A stretch of DNA of 64,000 bases from Noviherbaspirillum soli (GTDB taxonomy: Bacteria > Pseudomonadota > Gammaproteobacteria > Burkholderiales > Burkholderiaceae_D), in the NCBI RefSeq assembly GCF_015352955.1, contig NZ_JACYOX010000004.1:62001-126000 (forward strand), in the 5' to 3' direction. Both the position numbers and the translations under genes were made by a program. This document shows, piece by piece, positions 1 to 10,055 of this stretch (positions are counted from its first letter, which is position 1; each line of letters begins with the position of its first letter). The notes under the pieces were generated by a model that was not told where the DNA came from, did not search any database, and saw nothing but the letters and a program-made list of their open reading frames with translations.

Positions 1-440
1 AAGCACATAAAACGTTAAAGCAGCAGAGTCAACTCTCACGAGATTCACCTCTGAACAAATTTAGTTAAATTGTGTAAGGAAGAGTAAGTAACGTTTGGTG
101 CTACATTTGGAAATTTGCATACTATGATGCTTGTAATTTTTACAAATGTATCGGACTTTGTGTCCTGATTCGGTAATTTCTTCGTGGTGTTAATACCCGT
201 AGTTTAGTCCGGCCCACTGTTTGCAGACGTTGGATGGCATCCCATGTATAGGGTCACGATGAATTGTTGAGCGCCGATGTGAGGCTCTATCCCATGGGTA
301 TTCGGCCGGCAATTTTTGAGCATGCACACGCCAAGCATGCTGGATTGCATGGCTACATGTAGATTGCCCGCTCGCTCGCCGTCGATATCTACAGAGAGGA
401 TCGGTATGGACAGTAGCCAATTTTCTGAAAGGAGAAAAAC
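1..440. other. Left-edge non-coding region
   Basis: No convincing gene is seen in these 440 bases. An inverted repeat TTGTAA-TTT-TTACAA lies at 131-145. It does not match the ATTAC-N6-GTAAT sites found elsewhere in the window, because the half-sites face the other way. The region should hold the promoter of the DUF305 gene that follows, but I cannot place it. Confidence 0.5.
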
Positions 441-1205
441 GTGGTTGAGATATTATCTTTCGAGGGAGGCCTGAATAGGCCTTTTTATCCAAGAACCCGT
501 GTTACATCGGGTGCGATGCGTTCCGTTAGTAAGGTGCTCTTCGCGCTAGGTGCCACTGCAATACTGTCAATAGCGGCTCCTGCCGCAAACGCCAGCGGTC
601 CAGGTCGAGGTGTGACTGCCGACTTTGAGAAAGCTTATCTTGAATTTATTATTGACCATCACTACTCTGCGTTAAGGATGACTGAACTGGCAGCGGGGAC
701 CGATCTTCAACGGGACGCTCCCGTTGACAATGCCCAGGAAGGTACCGCTCCAACCCCAAATACCAATCCAACACCGGCAAAGGCAACTGATGATCAAATC
801 AAGTCTATGTCGCGCCAAGCAAATCGCACTCAACGGGAAGAGATCCTAAAAGCGCAACGGTTCTTGCGGGACTGGTACGGCGTAAACCACACACCACAAT
901 TGCAGCCGCAAGGACGTCAAGCAATTCAGCAATTGGAACAGACGGCCACAGGCACCGAATTTAACCGCACTTTTCTGCAAACCTTCAGCAATCACCATTA
1001 TCGAGCGCTTTTCCCAAGCTTGGCCTGCCAAGTGAAACGAGACATTGACCATGATGAACTAGAGCGCTACTGCAGCGGTATTGTCCATTCTCAGACGAAC
1101 CAGATTAACGACATGCGAGAGATGCTATGCAAAAAATTCTCAATCTGTGATTTTGTGCCGACGGCAAATCTTGGTCCCGCCCTAAGGCTTATCAATCAGC
1201 CATAG
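441..1205 (+). CDS. Exported DUF305-family protein
   Basis: Seen: a 254-residue frame with two DUF305-type helices carrying paired histidines, IIDHHYSALRM (about residues 70-80) and FSNHHYRALF (about 187-196). A Pro/Thr-rich linker separates them. Family knowledge: DUF305 proteins have a ferritin-like helical fold, are exported, and often sit in copper-resistance clusters. A GTG at 441 has an ideal ribosome site (AAAGGAG at 428-434), but a typical signal peptide (MRSVSKVLFALGATAI...) starts only at the ATG at 516. The GTG start would therefore place 25 extra residues before the signal sequence. Four cysteines in the C-terminal half (AC, YC, LC, IC) could bind metal or form disulfides. The gene is followed after about 60 bases by the Csp-like gene and is probably cotranscribed with it. 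Inferred role: periplasmic metal binding. Confidence 0.8.
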   Translation: MVEILSFEGGLNRPFYPRTRVTSGAMRSVSKVLFALGATAILSIAAPAANASGPGRGVTADFEKAYLEFIIDHHYSALRMTELAAGTDLQRDAPVDNAQEGTAPTPNTNPTPAKATDDQIKSMSRQANRTQREEILKAQRFLRDWYGVNHTPQLQPQGRQAIQQLEQTATGTEFNRTFLQTFSNHHYRALFPSLACQVKRDIDHDELERYCSGIVHSQTNQINDMREMLCKKFSICDFVPTANLGPALRLINQP

Positions 1206-1264
1206 GGATGTGATATTTGCCAAATTCTTAAACACCGTGCTGGTGACGCTTAAATGGAGAAGCT

Positions 1265-1597
1265 ATGCCAAATCAACAATATGCCTCGTGTATCGATGCC
1301 TGTAACGCTTGCGCAGACGCCTGCGATTTCTGTGCGACTTCCTGCTTGCAAGAGCAAGACGTCAAAATGATGGCACGCTGCATCGCCTTGGATATGGATT
1401 GCGCCCAAATTTGCCGCCTGGCCGCCAGCTATATGGCTCGTGGGAGCGAACACGCTAAAGCAATCTGTCAGCAATGTGCAGACATCTGCGAAGCTTGCGG
1501 CGATGAATGCGCCAAACATCAGATGAATCATTGCCAGGAATGCGCAGCAGCGTGTAAACGCTGTGCAGCGGAGTGTCGCCGAATGGCAGCCGCCTAA
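1265..1597 (+). CDS. Cys-rich four-helix copper-binding protein (Csp-like)
   Basis: Seen: a 110-residue protein with about 18 cysteines in CxxxC-type spacings along predicted helices (SCIDACNACADACDFC, then QCADICEAC and QECAAACKRC). There is no signal peptide, so it is probably cytosolic. Family knowledge: this pattern is typical of the DUF326/four-helix-bundle copper-binding family, which includes copper storage proteins Csp1 and Csp3. These hold many Cu(I) ions in the core of the bundle. The lack of an export signal favours a Csp3-like cytosolic store. A related protein lies at 24712-25065. A strong hairpin terminator follows at 1617-1659. Metal specificity is inferred from family and neighbours. 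Confidence 0.85.
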   Translation: MPNQQYASCIDACNACADACDFCATSCLQEQDVKMMARCIALDMDCAQICRLAASYMARGSEHAKAICQQCADICEACGDECAKHQMNHCQECAAACKRCAAECRRMAAA

Positions 1598-1616
1598 CAG
1601 TAGAACAAGGAGGTCA

Positions 1617-1659
1617 GATGCTTTGCTTGTCGAGGGATTTCACAAGCAAAGCGTCTTTT
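1617..1659 (+). terminator. Rho-independent terminator
   Basis: A 14-base stem (GATGCTTTGCTTGT at 1617-1630 with ACAAGCAAAGCGTC at 1642-1655, one G-T pair) and an 11-base loop are followed by TTTT. It closes the DUF305/Csp-like unit. Confidence 0.75.
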
Positions 1660-1753
1660 CATTTAGAAGAAGCGATCGAAGGTTAGGTCGGAACTTTAAA
1701 TTCCAAACGACGCTTGCAAAGACCCGCAAGATGTAACTTGCCCTGCGACGTGT

Positions 1754-2206
1754 TCAATATGCCTTTGTAATTACGTAATTTGCACCTTCTTTGACAAATT
1801 CGACATTGACGCTTTTGCCAACTGACATCTTATCGAGCAAAGCCTTGTCGCGGACAGAGAACCCCATGGTCATGGCGGGCCACTTAAGGCTCTCGACCGG
1901 TCCATGTGCCAAGGTCACGGTTCCTTTTTGAGGCTCTACGTTTTTTATGACGCCAGTGGCCTTATGTATCATATCGGTATTGCCGGCATCAGACGTGCTT
2001 TTGGTTTCACCTCTCTGGTTCATCATCTCCATGCATGATTTCATATCCATGTCTTTCATGCCCTTCATGGCCATACCCTTCATGTCCATGCCTTTCATAT
2101 TCATACATTTCTTCATGTCCATATCGCTCATTTTATTATCCTGAGCAAACACAACAATGGAAGAGGAGAGAGCAATCAGAATAGAGGCAATAGCGAACGT
2201 TTTCAT
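1754..2206 (-). CDS. Met-rich periplasmic CusF-like copper-binding protein
   Basis: Seen: a 150-residue protein with a signal peptide (residues 1 to about 21). A segment of repeated Met-Lys-Gly-Met/Asp motifs (about 24-65) follows, then a CusF-type domain (about 80-150). The metal site of that domain is intact: His in LAHGP, Trp in LKWPAMTM and the two Met residues. Family knowledge: CusF uses His, two Met and a capping Trp to bind Cu(I)/Ag(I) and hands the metal to CusB. The Met-rich N-terminus is an extra reservoir not present in E. coli CusF. It is the distal gene of the cus operon on this strand, 117 bases after the 74-residue protein and followed by no obvious terminator. Inferred role: periplasmic Cu/Ag chaperone for the CusCBA pump. 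Confidence 0.85.
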   Translation of the reverse strand: MKTFAIASILIALSSSIVVFAQDNKMSDMDMKKCMNMKGMDMKGMAMKGMKDMDMKSCMEMMNQRGETKSTSDAGNTDMIHKATGVIKNVEPQKGTVTLAHGPVESLKWPAMTMGFSVRDKALLDKMSVGKSVNVEFVKEGANYVITKAY

Positions 2207-2323
2207 AAGATTCCTTTTTGGTGGATAAACTGTTAAGTTATTTAATCAATAACTATTGCGGAAATTAGCGAAATTGGCTGCGCTATCGTGGCGAATCGTC
2301 AATAACGCAGCCTTTGGCTCTAT

Positions 2324-2548
2324 TCAGCCTTTATTCATCATTGCTTGACATTCTTTCATCATCTTTTGCATTTTCGCGTTTTTACTGTCCTGTTGTTGGG
2401 TCGTCGCTTCTTTCGAAGATCCTTGGTGCATCCGCGCAGCTTGAGCCTTGCGTCCGTCCTCGATCAGCGCCCAATTTGGACCAGCTAAAACAGGAAGCGT
2501 CGTGTTAAAAATAGCAACTCCAATTAATACTAAAAGTGGATATTTCAT
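2324..2548 (-). CDS. Small exported Met-rich protein of the cus operon
   Basis: Seen: 74 residues with a signal peptide (cleavage about after VLAG, residue 23). A polar middle follows, then a C-terminal patch KMQKMMKECQAMMNKG with five Met and one Cys. I do not recognise a named family. It lies between cusA and the CusF-like gene on the same strand, with GGAGCAAATC just upstream of the ATG. The Met/Cys tail and position suggest a small periplasmic Cu(I)/Ag(I) binder, but this is inference. Confidence 0.65.
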   Translation of the reverse strand: MKYPLLVLIGVAIFNTTLPVLAGPNWALIEDGRKAQAARMHQGSSKEATTQQQDSKNAKMQKMMKECQAMMNKG

Positions 2549-2748
2549 GATTTGCTCCTTGTTACGCTTTTATATTGGAAGAGATGGCGGCAAATATCCG
2601 TTTGCATCTTTTCCGCTTCGTATTGAGCCAAAAGCGCGTTCCATACTTGATTTGTAATCGTGCGGCCGGCTCTGCCGGTCTTTGCGGGAAGCAAAGATAC
2701 GATCCGGCAATTCAAAGGTCTTTAAATGGGTATTGTGGTTACTCCTAA

Positions 2749-5700
2749 TCATTGGGTCGGCTCGTAGACCGCGTCGATGCGCTTATGAGAGAAAACGTGG
2801 GCATGGCGTAACGTGCGCCGTCTCAGCAACAGATACACGACCGGCACAACGAACATTGACAACAGGGGGGCTGTGATCATCCCGCCGACCATAGGTGCGG
2901 CAATTCGCTGCATGACCTCTGAGCCCGTGCCGGACCCGACCATAATGGGTACCAAGCCGGCGATAATGACGGCGACTGTCATCGCTTTGGGACGCACACG
3001 CAGGACAGCGCCTTCTCGGATCGCGTTGAGTAAATCTGCTTCGCTGATTTTTCCCGCTATGAGGCGGGCTTCCCAAGCATGCTTTAGGTAGAGCAGCATA
3101 ATCACGCCAAATTCGGCGGCCACACCGGCAAGAGCAATGAAGCCGACGCCGCTTGCAATCGAGAGGTTGTGGCCGAGGATCCATTCCAGCCAAATACCGC
3201 CTGCCAGAGCAAAGGGAAGTGTTCCCATGATCAGCGCTGCCTCGTCGAAGCGGTGGAACGTGAGGTACAGCAGCACAAAGATGATAAGCAAAGTTGCCGG
3301 CACGACTACTTTCAACTTTTCGCTTGCACGCTCAAGGTATTCGAATTGTCCTGACCAGGAGATTGAATAACCAGGTGGTAATTTCACTTCCTTTGCGACC
3401 GCGTGCTGCATGTCTTTCACGGCCGAGCTTAAGTCTCGACCACGAATGTCGACATACACCCATCCTGACAGGCGAGCGTTTTCGCTTTTGAGCATGGGCG
3501 GACCGTCATTGATTTTGATATTGGCCACATCCCCGAGCCGAATCTGTGCGCCACGCTCTGTCAACACCGGTAATTGTCGCAACTTTTCAACGGAATCACG
3601 TACCTCGCGTGGATAACGGAGATTGATCGGGAACCGCTGCAGCCCCTCGATCGTTTCTCCAATGTTGTCCCCGCCAATAGCGGAAGACACGATGCTTTGT
3701 ACGTCTGCGATGTTTAGCCCATAACGGGCTGCTGCATCACGATCGATGTTGACGTCGACATAGCGCCCTCCATTGAGTCGTTCTGCTAGCGCTGAAGAAA
3801 CCCCGGAGATCTTTTTAATAACACGTTCGATGTCGCCAGTGACGCGATCGATTTCTTGCAGGTTTGTACCGGCAACTTTGACGCCAACAGGGCTCTTGAT
3901 TCCAGTGGCCAGCATATCAATTCGGTTCCTGATTGGCGGTACCCAGATGTTCGATAAGCCTGGAACTTTGACAGCGCGGTCAAGCTCTTCAATAAGCTTG
4001 TCTGTTGTCATGCCGGCACGCCACTGGTCACGCGGTTTGAATTGAATGGTTGTCTCGAACATCTCCAAAGGTGCTGGGTCTGTCGCAGTTTCTGCCCGGC
4101 CTGCTTTACCGAACACGGTTGCAACCTCGGGAACTGTTTTGATGAGCCGGTCGGTTTGCTGCAATAGTTGCGACACTTTTCCGGCTGATAGACCGGGTAA
4201 CGCAGATGGCATGTAAAGTACGTCACCTTCATCCAATGCCGGCATGAACTCGCCTCCTAAGCGGGAAAGAGGCCAAATGGTCGCTACAGCCAAGACAGCA
4301 GCAGCAAGAAGTGTCACCTTCGGGAATCGCAGGGCTACGTCGAGTAGAGGACGGTAAAGCGCAATCAGGAAACGGTTGAGCGGATTTTTTTGCTCATCTG
4401 GAATGCGACCGCGAATCAGATAACCCATCAACACAGGGATCAGTGTCACGGCAAGGCCAGCGGCGGCAGCCATCGCGTACGTTTTTGTAAAGGCCAACGG
4501 CGAGAAAAGGCGTCCTTCTTGTGCTTCTAAGGTAAACACTGGAATGAACGACAAGACAATAATCAGCAGCGAAAAGAATAGGGCGGGGCCAACTTCCGAT
4601 GCAGAGTCACCGATGACCCGCCAATGCTCCTCCCCTTTAAGCTTCTTGCCTGGATTTGCGTGGTTCCATGCTTCGATATGTTTATGGGCATTCTCGATCA
4701 TGACGACAGCGGCGTCGACCATGGCACCGATTGCGATGGCAATCCCACCAAGGGACATGATGTTGGCGTTGACTCCTTGGTAGTACATAACGATGTACGC
4801 GGCCAGTATCCCGAGTGGCAGCGAGACAATGGCCACTAATGCAGACCGGATGTGGAACAGGAATATGGCGCATACCACAGCAACCACAATAAATTCTTCA
4901 ATGAGTTTGTGTTCGAGGTTGGTGACGGCACGGTTGATTAGATTAGACCTGTCATAGGTCGGGATGATCTCGACACCTGACGGCAAGCTGGATTTCAGGT
5001 TTTCGAGCTTAGCCTTTACCGCTTCAATTGTTTCCAGTGCGTTTTTCCCTGAACGCATAACAATTACCCCACCCGCAACCTCGCCCTCGCCGTTAAGTTC
5101 TGCAATACCGCGACGCATTTCTGGACCGACTTGTATGCGTGCGACATCACCGAGGCGCACCGATACGCCAGCGTCCGTGGTGGTCAAGGGGATCTTCCTG
5201 AAATCATCGAGGGAGGTTAGGTAGCCGGATGCTCGCACCATGTACTCGGCTTCACCAAGTTCCAGTACCGAGCCGCCTGATTCCTGGTTCGCCTTTTGGA
5301 CGGCTTCAATTACTTTGCCGTGCGGGATATTGTAGGCGCGCAGCTTGTCGGGGTTTAAAACGATCTGGTACTGACGCACCATCCCGCCGATGCTGGCTAC
5401 CTCTGATACGTTTGCTACTGTTTTTAATTCGTATTTGAGAAACCAGTCCTGCAGCGTGCGTAGTTGGGACAGGTCCATCTTTCCGCTGCGGTCCACCAGT
5501 GCATATTCGTATACCCAGCCGACACCAGTCGCATCAGGGCCGAGTGCCGTTTTTGCCTGTGGCGGCAAACGTGATTGGACCTGATTCAAGTATTCGAGGA
5601 CTCGTGATCGAGCCCAATACGGGTCCGTGTGGTCCTCGAACAGGATGTAGACAAAGGAGTCACCAAAAAATGAATAGCCACGAACCGTTTTTGCTCCCGG

Positions 5701-5928
5701 AACAGAAAGCATTGTTGTGGTGAGCGGATATGTCACCTGATTTTCAACGATCTGTGGGGCCTGTCCTGGATAGGTAGTACGGATAATCACCTGAACGTCT
5801 GACAGGTCGGGGAGGGCGTCGACGGGCGTACGTGACAACGCCCAGATACCCCAGGCGGTCAATATCAGCGTCGCGAGCAACACGAGGATACGGTTGGTGA
5901 TAGACCAGCGGATTAATTTTGCGATCAT
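2749..5928 (-). CDS. cusA: Cu/Ag RND efflux pump inner-membrane subunit CusA
   Basis: Seen: 1059 residues, normal length for a heavy-metal RND pump. It begins with an inner-membrane segment typical of the family ([20 protein letters not shown]) and has twelve hydrophobic segments in the usual two blocks, with large periplasmic domains between. The signature in the fourth membrane helix region, [17 protein letters not shown], is the monovalent-cation (HME4, Cu+/Ag+) form rather than the CzcA form DFGxxxDGA. Role: proton-driven export of Cu+/Ag+ through the CusCBA complex. The ATG overlaps the cusB stop (ATGA at 5925-5928), so translation is coupled. Compare czcA at 20231-23437, which carries the divalent signature. 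Confidence 0.95.
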   Translation of the reverse strand: MIAKLIRWSITNRILVLLATLILTAWGIWALSRTPVDALPDLSDVQVIIRTTYPGQAPQIVENQVTYPLTTTMLSVPGAKTVRGYSFFGDSFVYILFEDHTDPYWARSRVLEYLNQVQSRLPPQAKTALGPDATGVGWVYEYALVDRSGKMDLSQLRTLQDWFLKYELKTVANVSEVASIGGMVRQYQIVLNPDKLRAYNIPHGKVIEAVQKANQESGGSVLELGEAEYMVRASGYLTSLDDFRKIPLTTTDAGVSVRLGDVARIQVGPEMRRGIAELNGEGEVAGGVIVMRSGKNALETIEAVKAKLENLKSSLPSGVEIIPTYDRSNLINRAVTNLEHKLIEEFIVVAVVCAIFLFHIRSALVAIVSLPLGILAAYIVMYYQGVNANIMSLGGIAIAIGAMVDAAVVMIENAHKHIEAWNHANPGKKLKGEEHWRVIGDSASEVGPALFFSLLIIVLSFIPVFTLEAQEGRLFSPLAFTKTYAMAAAAGLAVTLIPVLMGYLIRGRIPDEQKNPLNRFLIALYRPLLDVALRFPKVTLLAAAVLAVATIWPLSRLGGEFMPALDEGDVLYMPSALPGLSAGKVSQLLQQTDRLIKTVPEVATVFGKAGRAETATDPAPLEMFETTIQFKPRDQWRAGMTTDKLIEELDRAVKVPGLSNIWVPPIRNRIDMLATGIKSPVGVKVAGTNLQEIDRVTGDIERVIKKISGVSSALAERLNGGRYVDVNIDRDAAARYGLNIADVQSIVSSAIGGDNIGETIEGLQRFPINLRYPREVRDSVEKLRQLPVLTERGAQIRLGDVANIKINDGPPMLKSENARLSGWVYVDIRGRDLSSAVKDMQHAVAKEVKLPPGYSISWSGQFEYLERASEKLKVVVPATLLIIFVLLYLTFHRFDEAALIMGTLPFALAGGIWLEWILGHNLSIASGVGFIALAGVAAEFGVIMLLYLKHAWEARLIAGKISEADLLNAIREGAVLRVRPKAMTVAVIIAGLVPIMVGSGTGSEVMQRIAAPMVGGMITAPLLSMFVVPVVYLLLRRRTLRHAHVFSHKRIDAVYEPTQ

Positions 5929-7550
5929 TTTTTAACCCCTTCTGCATTAGCTGGGACCGCTTCCTGCCGCTGCGAGGTCGTTCCAGCCGAACTGCCTTTT
6001 GCAGCGTTCGGTGCGGTACCAGCAGGCGAAATCGCGGCAATCTCATACGCACCATCTTTCGTCGGGCGGATTTCGAACGTCACTGTGTCGCCGACCGCAA
6101 TATTTTTCGGTACACCGCTTGCCGGGGCTTTGAAACCCATTGTCATTTCGCCCCATTGCAGACTTGGAATTGGACCGTGGGAGATTGTGATTTCATCATT
6201 GCTAATGCTCTCAATCTTGCCTTTTCCTGCGTGCGTTTGATCTGAGGTACTACTCGTGCCGGCTTGGGGGGCTTCTCCCATGCGAGTCTCAGTTCCTTTG
6301 AGGCTGGCTTCCGAGTCAATCAGGAATTGTCCTGAGATGACCACTTTCTGTCCTGCTTCAAGCCCTTTGCGAATCTCCGTCTGTCCATTTGCCTCCGCAC
6401 CAATCTCTACATCGACAGGAGTAAAACCGCCGTTGTCTTGAGCCACCATCACAACGCTGCGTCTGCCTGTCTGGATCACTGCTTCCGTGGGAATGGTCAA
6501 GACATCTTGCTTCGTGGCGGGCGTGAAATTAATAGTGGCGAACATCCCTGGAACCAGACGACCCTCGGGATTGGCGAGTTCCACGCGTGCTTTTATGGTA
6601 CGCGTTGCAGCATTGACCTCGGGAAGAATGGCGCTAACTTTTCCCTTGATCGTCGTGCCTGGCAGAGACGGCGTGCGGGCTTCAACTGACGCTCCGGGGC
6701 GTACTTGCGCAGACAGATTTTCTGGCACGTCTGCATTCACCCATATCGTACTTAAGCCATTGATGCGGAATAGGGAAGCACCAGACATGACAGTCATGCC
6801 TTCACGTACAGACAATTCAGCAATCACGCCGCTAATAGGCGCAATAATTGTCATTCGTGGCTGAAGCTTTGCTGTCGTCTCGACCAAGCGGATCTGCTCA
6901 TCGCTCATTCCTGCCAAGCGCATGCGCTGGCGAGCAGCGTCTAACAAGTCCTTCGTTTCTGGCCCTTGCATCTGTTTTACGGTCAGGTAATCTTCTTGGG
7001 CTGCAATCCAGTCAGGGACGTATATTTGAACAAGCGGCTGGCCTTTTCGAACTGGGTCAAGCGGGGCTCTCACGTAGAGGCGTTCAACAAATCCATTGCT
7101 TCGTGCCTGTATAACGGCTACATCGCGTTCGTTGTAGGCGACACTTCCGACAGCTTCAACGACAGCAGCTACGTTTCCCTTGGTTACTTCGGCGGTTCGC
7201 ACTCCCAGGTTTTGTTGTACACGAGGACTGATCGTGATTTTGCCGTCGTCACCAGCTTCGTCTGCATACACCGGCACCAATTGCATGTCCATGAATGGTG
7301 ATTTTCCGGGCTTGTCAAACTTCTGACCTGGCACCATCGGGTCATGCCAATAAAGGACTTTCCTCCCGCTCGCAGGATCCACTTTCCCGGCTTCTGATGC
7401 TCCATTGGCTGCTTGCTGACCCGCCTTCGTTGGCACGTCCGACGTAGTCATCTTCATGCCCTGTTGCATGCCGAATGCGTACAAGCCATATCCACCTGCA
7501 CCGAGCACTCCAGTTACTAGAACCACAAGCAAAATCTTTTTAGCGTTCAT
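5925..7550 (-). CDS. cusB: Membrane fusion protein CusB with C-terminal CusF domain
   Basis: Seen: 541 residues from the ATG at 7550. The frame stays open upstream, but this ATG overlaps the cusC stop (ATGA) and begins a membrane anchor ([20 protein letters not shown]). A heavy-metal-binding segment follows (YWHDPMVPG ... [12 protein letters not shown], about residues 65-95), then the barrel and alpha-hairpin domains of an RND adaptor. A separate CusF-type domain lies at about 440-515, with its His (SHGP), Trp (LQWGEM) and two Met. Family knowledge: in E. coli CusF is a free protein, so here one chaperone copy is tethered to the adaptor while another is encoded at 1754-2206. Role: links CusA to CusC and passes Cu+/Ag+ to the pump. 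Confidence 0.93.
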   Translation of the reverse strand: MNAKKILLVVLVTGVLGAGGYGLYAFGMQQGMKMTTSDVPTKAGQQAANGASEAGKVDPASGRKVLYWHDPMVPGQKFDKPGKSPFMDMQLVPVYADEAGDDGKITISPRVQQNLGVRTAEVTKGNVAAVVEAVGSVAYNERDVAVIQARSNGFVERLYVRAPLDPVRKGQPLVQIYVPDWIAAQEDYLTVKQMQGPETKDLLDAARQRMRLAGMSDEQIRLVETTAKLQPRMTIIAPISGVIAELSVREGMTVMSGASLFRINGLSTIWVNADVPENLSAQVRPGASVEARTPSLPGTTIKGKVSAILPEVNAATRTIKARVELANPEGRLVPGMFATINFTPATKQDVLTIPTEAVIQTGRRSVVMVAQDNGGFTPVDVEIGAEANGQTEIRKGLEAGQKVVISGQFLIDSEASLKGTETRMGEAPQAGTSSTSDQTHAGKGKIESISNDEITISHGPIPSLQWGEMTMGFKAPASGVPKNIAVGDTVTFEIRPTKDGAYEIAAISPAGTAPNAAKGSSAGTTSQRQEAVPANAEGVKK

Positions 7551-8890
7551 TTTGAGCCTTCGACAATAGGCATAGACCGATGGGATTCGTCGGCATCGAT
7601 TGGGAATAAATAATTGAGTTGTGCCCATAACCGGGCCGTCTCGGCTTCCAGTTGCAGGCCTTGAAGGCGCATGTCAATGACATTGCGGCGAGCAGCCAAC
7701 ACCTCGGATAAAGTCGCTTTGCCACCCCGGTATGCCGCGATTACCGCACCGGTGCGATCGTTGGCAAGGGGTATGAGTTCGTTCTCGTACCGTTGCTGCC
7801 GCTCCTTGCCGTTTTCCCATTCATTGATCATTGCGCGTGTTTGTGCAACGTGCTCGCGCACCATGTCGTCGCGTTCAGCTTTGGCTTGCTCTACCATGGC
7901 AAGCTTGGAGGAAAGTTCGCGCTCCTGTCGGTTCTTTTGATCCCATTGCAAAGGAACAGATACCCCTACCGAAACCATGTTCGAATAGGCTGGACCCCGT
8001 TGTTGGTACGCTACCTCGACTGACCAGTCGGCACGCTTGTTCGCTTCAGCTAATTTCGCCTCTGCAGCAGCAATTTCAGCTTGCTTTGCGACGATGGCAA
8101 TTTCGGGGTGATGCAGCAGCACCGTATCTAAAGTGGCCGGGTCGAGTCGAATTTCATTGGTAGAAGGCTTTGCGGCCAAGGGCATATCCGCCGCTTTGCC
8201 AATCCAACGTGAGAGGATGGTTTTGGCGTTGAGAATGCGTCGTTGTGCTTCGCTACTTTGGTTATCGAAGGTTGCTACAGCACTGCGCGCTGCAAATATG
8301 TCTGCCTGGTTGCCACGACCAGCACGATATGCGCCTTCAGCCGCCTGAACTTCCAATTTGGCTTGCGTCCTCTGCTCTGTGATGGCAGCGGCGGCGGCCT
8401 GAGCGTAGTAAAGGTCAAGCCAGGCGAGGGCAGTTGCACGCTCGACAGACGCAACAGCAAACGTTTTTTCGGCAAGTCCTTTTTCCGCTTCACGTTCAAA
8501 ACGTTCAGAACGAGCCTGTCGCTTGTCTGAACGCGTTAACTCCTGCATGACGCCAATTCGACGCATGGTCATAAAGTCGTTAGTCAAGCTGAACCGATCA
8601 GGTCCGTTGACCGGAAGGTTATCAATTCCGGCTCTCAGGATCGGGTCAGGCAATTGACCAGCCGCCACAGCCATGTCCCGTGAAGAGCTAACAGCGTAGT
8701 CTTTTGCGGCTACTTGGCGTGAAAGTTCGACGGCCCGCTGCTGAGCAGCGAGCAGGGTCAACGGTCCTTCTTGGGTCCAGCCGCTGGTTGGCAAGGCCAA
8801 AGCGGTAGAAATCGCAAATATACAACTTCCTCGGCGTAACCGAGAAACGATAACGGGCGTCGAAAATGACGCGGTAAACGGGTAATGCAT
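7547..8890 (-). CDS. cusC: Outer membrane efflux protein CusC (TolC family)
   Basis: Seen: 447 residues from the ATG at 8890, which has GGGGG six bases upstream. Earlier in-frame starts at 8908 and 8929 lack such a site. A signal peptide (about residues 1-38, ending near SGWTQ) is followed by two repeated coiled-coil halves typical of TolC-family proteins. No lipobox is seen. Role: outer-membrane channel of the Cu/Ag efflux complex with cusB and cusA, whose genes follow with 4-base overlaps. A second TolC-type gene starts at 63005 and a third is czcC. Confidence 0.9.
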   Translation of the reverse strand: MHYPFTASFSTPVIVSRLRRGSCIFAISTALALPTSGWTQEGPLTLLAAQQRAVELSRQVAAKDYAVSSSRDMAVAAGQLPDPILRAGIDNLPVNGPDRFSLTNDFMTMRRIGVMQELTRSDKRQARSERFEREAEKGLAEKTFAVASVERATALAWLDLYYAQAAAAAITEQRTQAKLEVQAAEGAYRAGRGNQADIFAARSAVATFDNQSSEAQRRILNAKTILSRWIGKAADMPLAAKPSTNEIRLDPATLDTVLLHHPEIAIVAKQAEIAAAEAKLAEANKRADWSVEVAYQQRGPAYSNMVSVGVSVPLQWDQKNRQERELSSKLAMVEQAKAERDDMVREHVAQTRAMINEWENGKERQQRYENELIPLANDRTGAVIAAYRGGKATLSEVLAARRNVIDMRLQGLQLEAETARLWAQLNYLFPIDADESHRSMPIVEGSK

Positions 8891-8965
8891 TAAACCCCCA
8901 GAAAGCATTGAACACCACCGTTCACGCAACAGCCGTGACGATGCCGAGCTATACGATCTGAGGGT

Positions 8966-9373
8966 CTAAATGCGGAAACAGCAGTTTTGGATCGAGAGAG
9001 GCGGGGCGGTACTTCGTACTAAGGAAAACGGATCCTGCCATTGGTCAGCCGACAAGTTCGGCACGGCGACCGGGTGTAACGTGCCGAAAAGCGTGATGGG
9101 TACAAAGAGCGCTACGGGTGGAGAATGGGGCTTGTCGAGCGACTGCTTGCCTGCTTGCTCGCTGGCGTGACACAGGCTGGGTTGCTTTTTATCCATCTCA
9201 TGGCAGGGGGTCATGGTATCGGTCCCCATGTCCATAACGACTTCCATCGTCTCCTGCGATATGCCTCGGTCTAACGTTGGGCAGGCATACGCAGCCACAG
9301 CAAGCTGCATAAACAGCATGCTGAGCAGCGCAATCAATGCTGCAATAACGCGAGATGGGCGAGAAAAACGCAT
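8966..9373 (-). CDS. Small exported protein leading the cus operon (CopL/CzcI-like)
   Basis: Seen: 135 residues with a signal peptide (MRFSRPSRVIAALIALLSML..., cleavage about residue 29). There are scattered Cys and Met residues (YACP, CHEMD, LCHA) and a C-terminal NCCFRI. It is the first gene after the CopR-type promoter at 9430-9485, 75 bases before cusC. Family knowledge: short Cys/His/Met-containing periplasmic proteins ending in a CCxR-type tail commonly lead copper or Czc efflux operons in Burkholderiales. Their biochemical role is not settled. Assignment by position and composition only. Confidence 0.7.
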   Translation of the reverse strand: MRFSRPSRVIAALIALLSMLFMQLAVAAYACPTLDRGISQETMEVVMDMGTDTMTPCHEMDKKQPSLCHASEQAGKQSLDKPHSPPVALFVPITLFGTLHPVAVPNLSADQWQDPFSLVRSTAPPLSIQNCCFRI

Positions 9374-9429
9374 GAGCTATAAAGTTTACTTGAGGAAAGC
9401 TGGTTACCTATTATGACAACTATTTTTAT

Positions 9430-9485
9430 AGTATGCAGAAAATTTGGTTGAATCAACCAGACATTTTGATTACAAATTCGTAATC
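9430..9485 (-). promoter_or_regulatory. CopR/CusR-type operator and promoter of the cus operon
   Basis: Perfect 18-base palindrome GATTACAAATTCGTAATC at 9468-9485 (ATTAC-N6-GTAAT core). On the minus strand a CATACT -10 element lies at 9430-9435, exactly 33 bases from the core. The three other sites in the window have the same spacing. The likely regulator is the CusR-type protein at 46519-47193 (inference). Confidence 0.75.
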
Positions 9486-9522
9486 TGTGATTGAAATCGA
9501 GTCGCTGAATAGCAAAGATGAA

Positions 9523-9663
9523 ATGGCAAAAATGAAACATTTCCAAGAGGATGAAGCGATTGACCGCTGCTTTCGACGCCTGAGAAACGACGTCGTATTC
9601 GCGCTTGTCGCGGTAGCGGTCGTTCAGGTAATTCTCACGCTACTCCTTATGGCTATCATTTGA
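9523..9663 (+). CDS. Possible small single-span membrane protein
   Basis: Seen: a 46-codon frame from ATG. A charged N-terminus (MAKMKHFQEDEAIDRCFRRL) is followed by a clean hydrophobic segment of about 22 residues ending at the C-terminus. An in-frame GTG at 9487 would add 12 residues and starts right beside the CopR-type palindrome. No good ribosome site is seen for either start. The composition is what a real small membrane protein would show, but nothing else supports it. Confidence 0.35.
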   Translation: MAKMKHFQEDEAIDRCFRRLRNDVVFALVAVAVVQVILTLLLMAII

Positions 9664-9932
9664 TCTAATGAGCGCAGCCTAGCGCTTCCACTTGGTGCTT
9701 TTCAGCCATCGTGCGCCCGAGTCGGTCCAAACGCCATATCACAAGGCTGTCTCCTTCTCGTAGTGAATTTAGGCAATTCTTTCTCTTGCTCATTCGAGAG
9801 AAATTTTTAATGCACTTGACGCGCTCGATCGTAAGATTTGAAGAATTTCGGTGACATTGAGTAAAGACAGAGTTCGATGTTTCCTGTTGTGTACTGAGCA
9901 GGGCTTCGGTTGAAACCGGACGGTTGCAGCGA

Positions 9933-9987
9933 ATTACGAAACTGTAATGAAATGGTCAGATTTTTGTTTGTAGTGGGTATTTATACT
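9933..9987 (+). promoter_or_regulatory. CopR/CusR-type promoter of the first DUF4148 gene
   Basis: ATTAC-GAAACT-GTAAT at 9933-9948, then a TATACT -10 element at 9982-9987, 33 bases from the box. The same arrangement and much of the same sequence (GTAATGAAATGGTCAG) precede the paralogue at 13116. Confidence 0.75.
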
Positions 9988-9996
9988 TCTCGTCAT

Positions 9997-10023
9997 GGAT
10001 TCGCGAACGAATGGTTCGGATCC
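9997..10023 (+). promoter_or_regulatory. Conserved 5'-UTR hairpin
   Basis: Stem CGAAC (10004-10008) and GTTCG (10014-10018) around GAATG, with outer GGAT/ATCC. It lies between the -10 element and the ribosome site. The paralogue at 13059-13094 keeps the CGAAC/GTTCG stem and replaces the outer pair with GGAC/GTCC. Confidence 0.45.
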
Positions 10024-10055
10024 GAAAAACCCACCAATCTCATAGGAGCATTTTG

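Noticed and set aside
131-145. TTGTAA-TTT-TTACAA as a fifth CopR-type site
   Set aside because: The half-sites are in the reverse order (GTAA first), the spacing differs, and no -10 hexamer lies 33 bases away.
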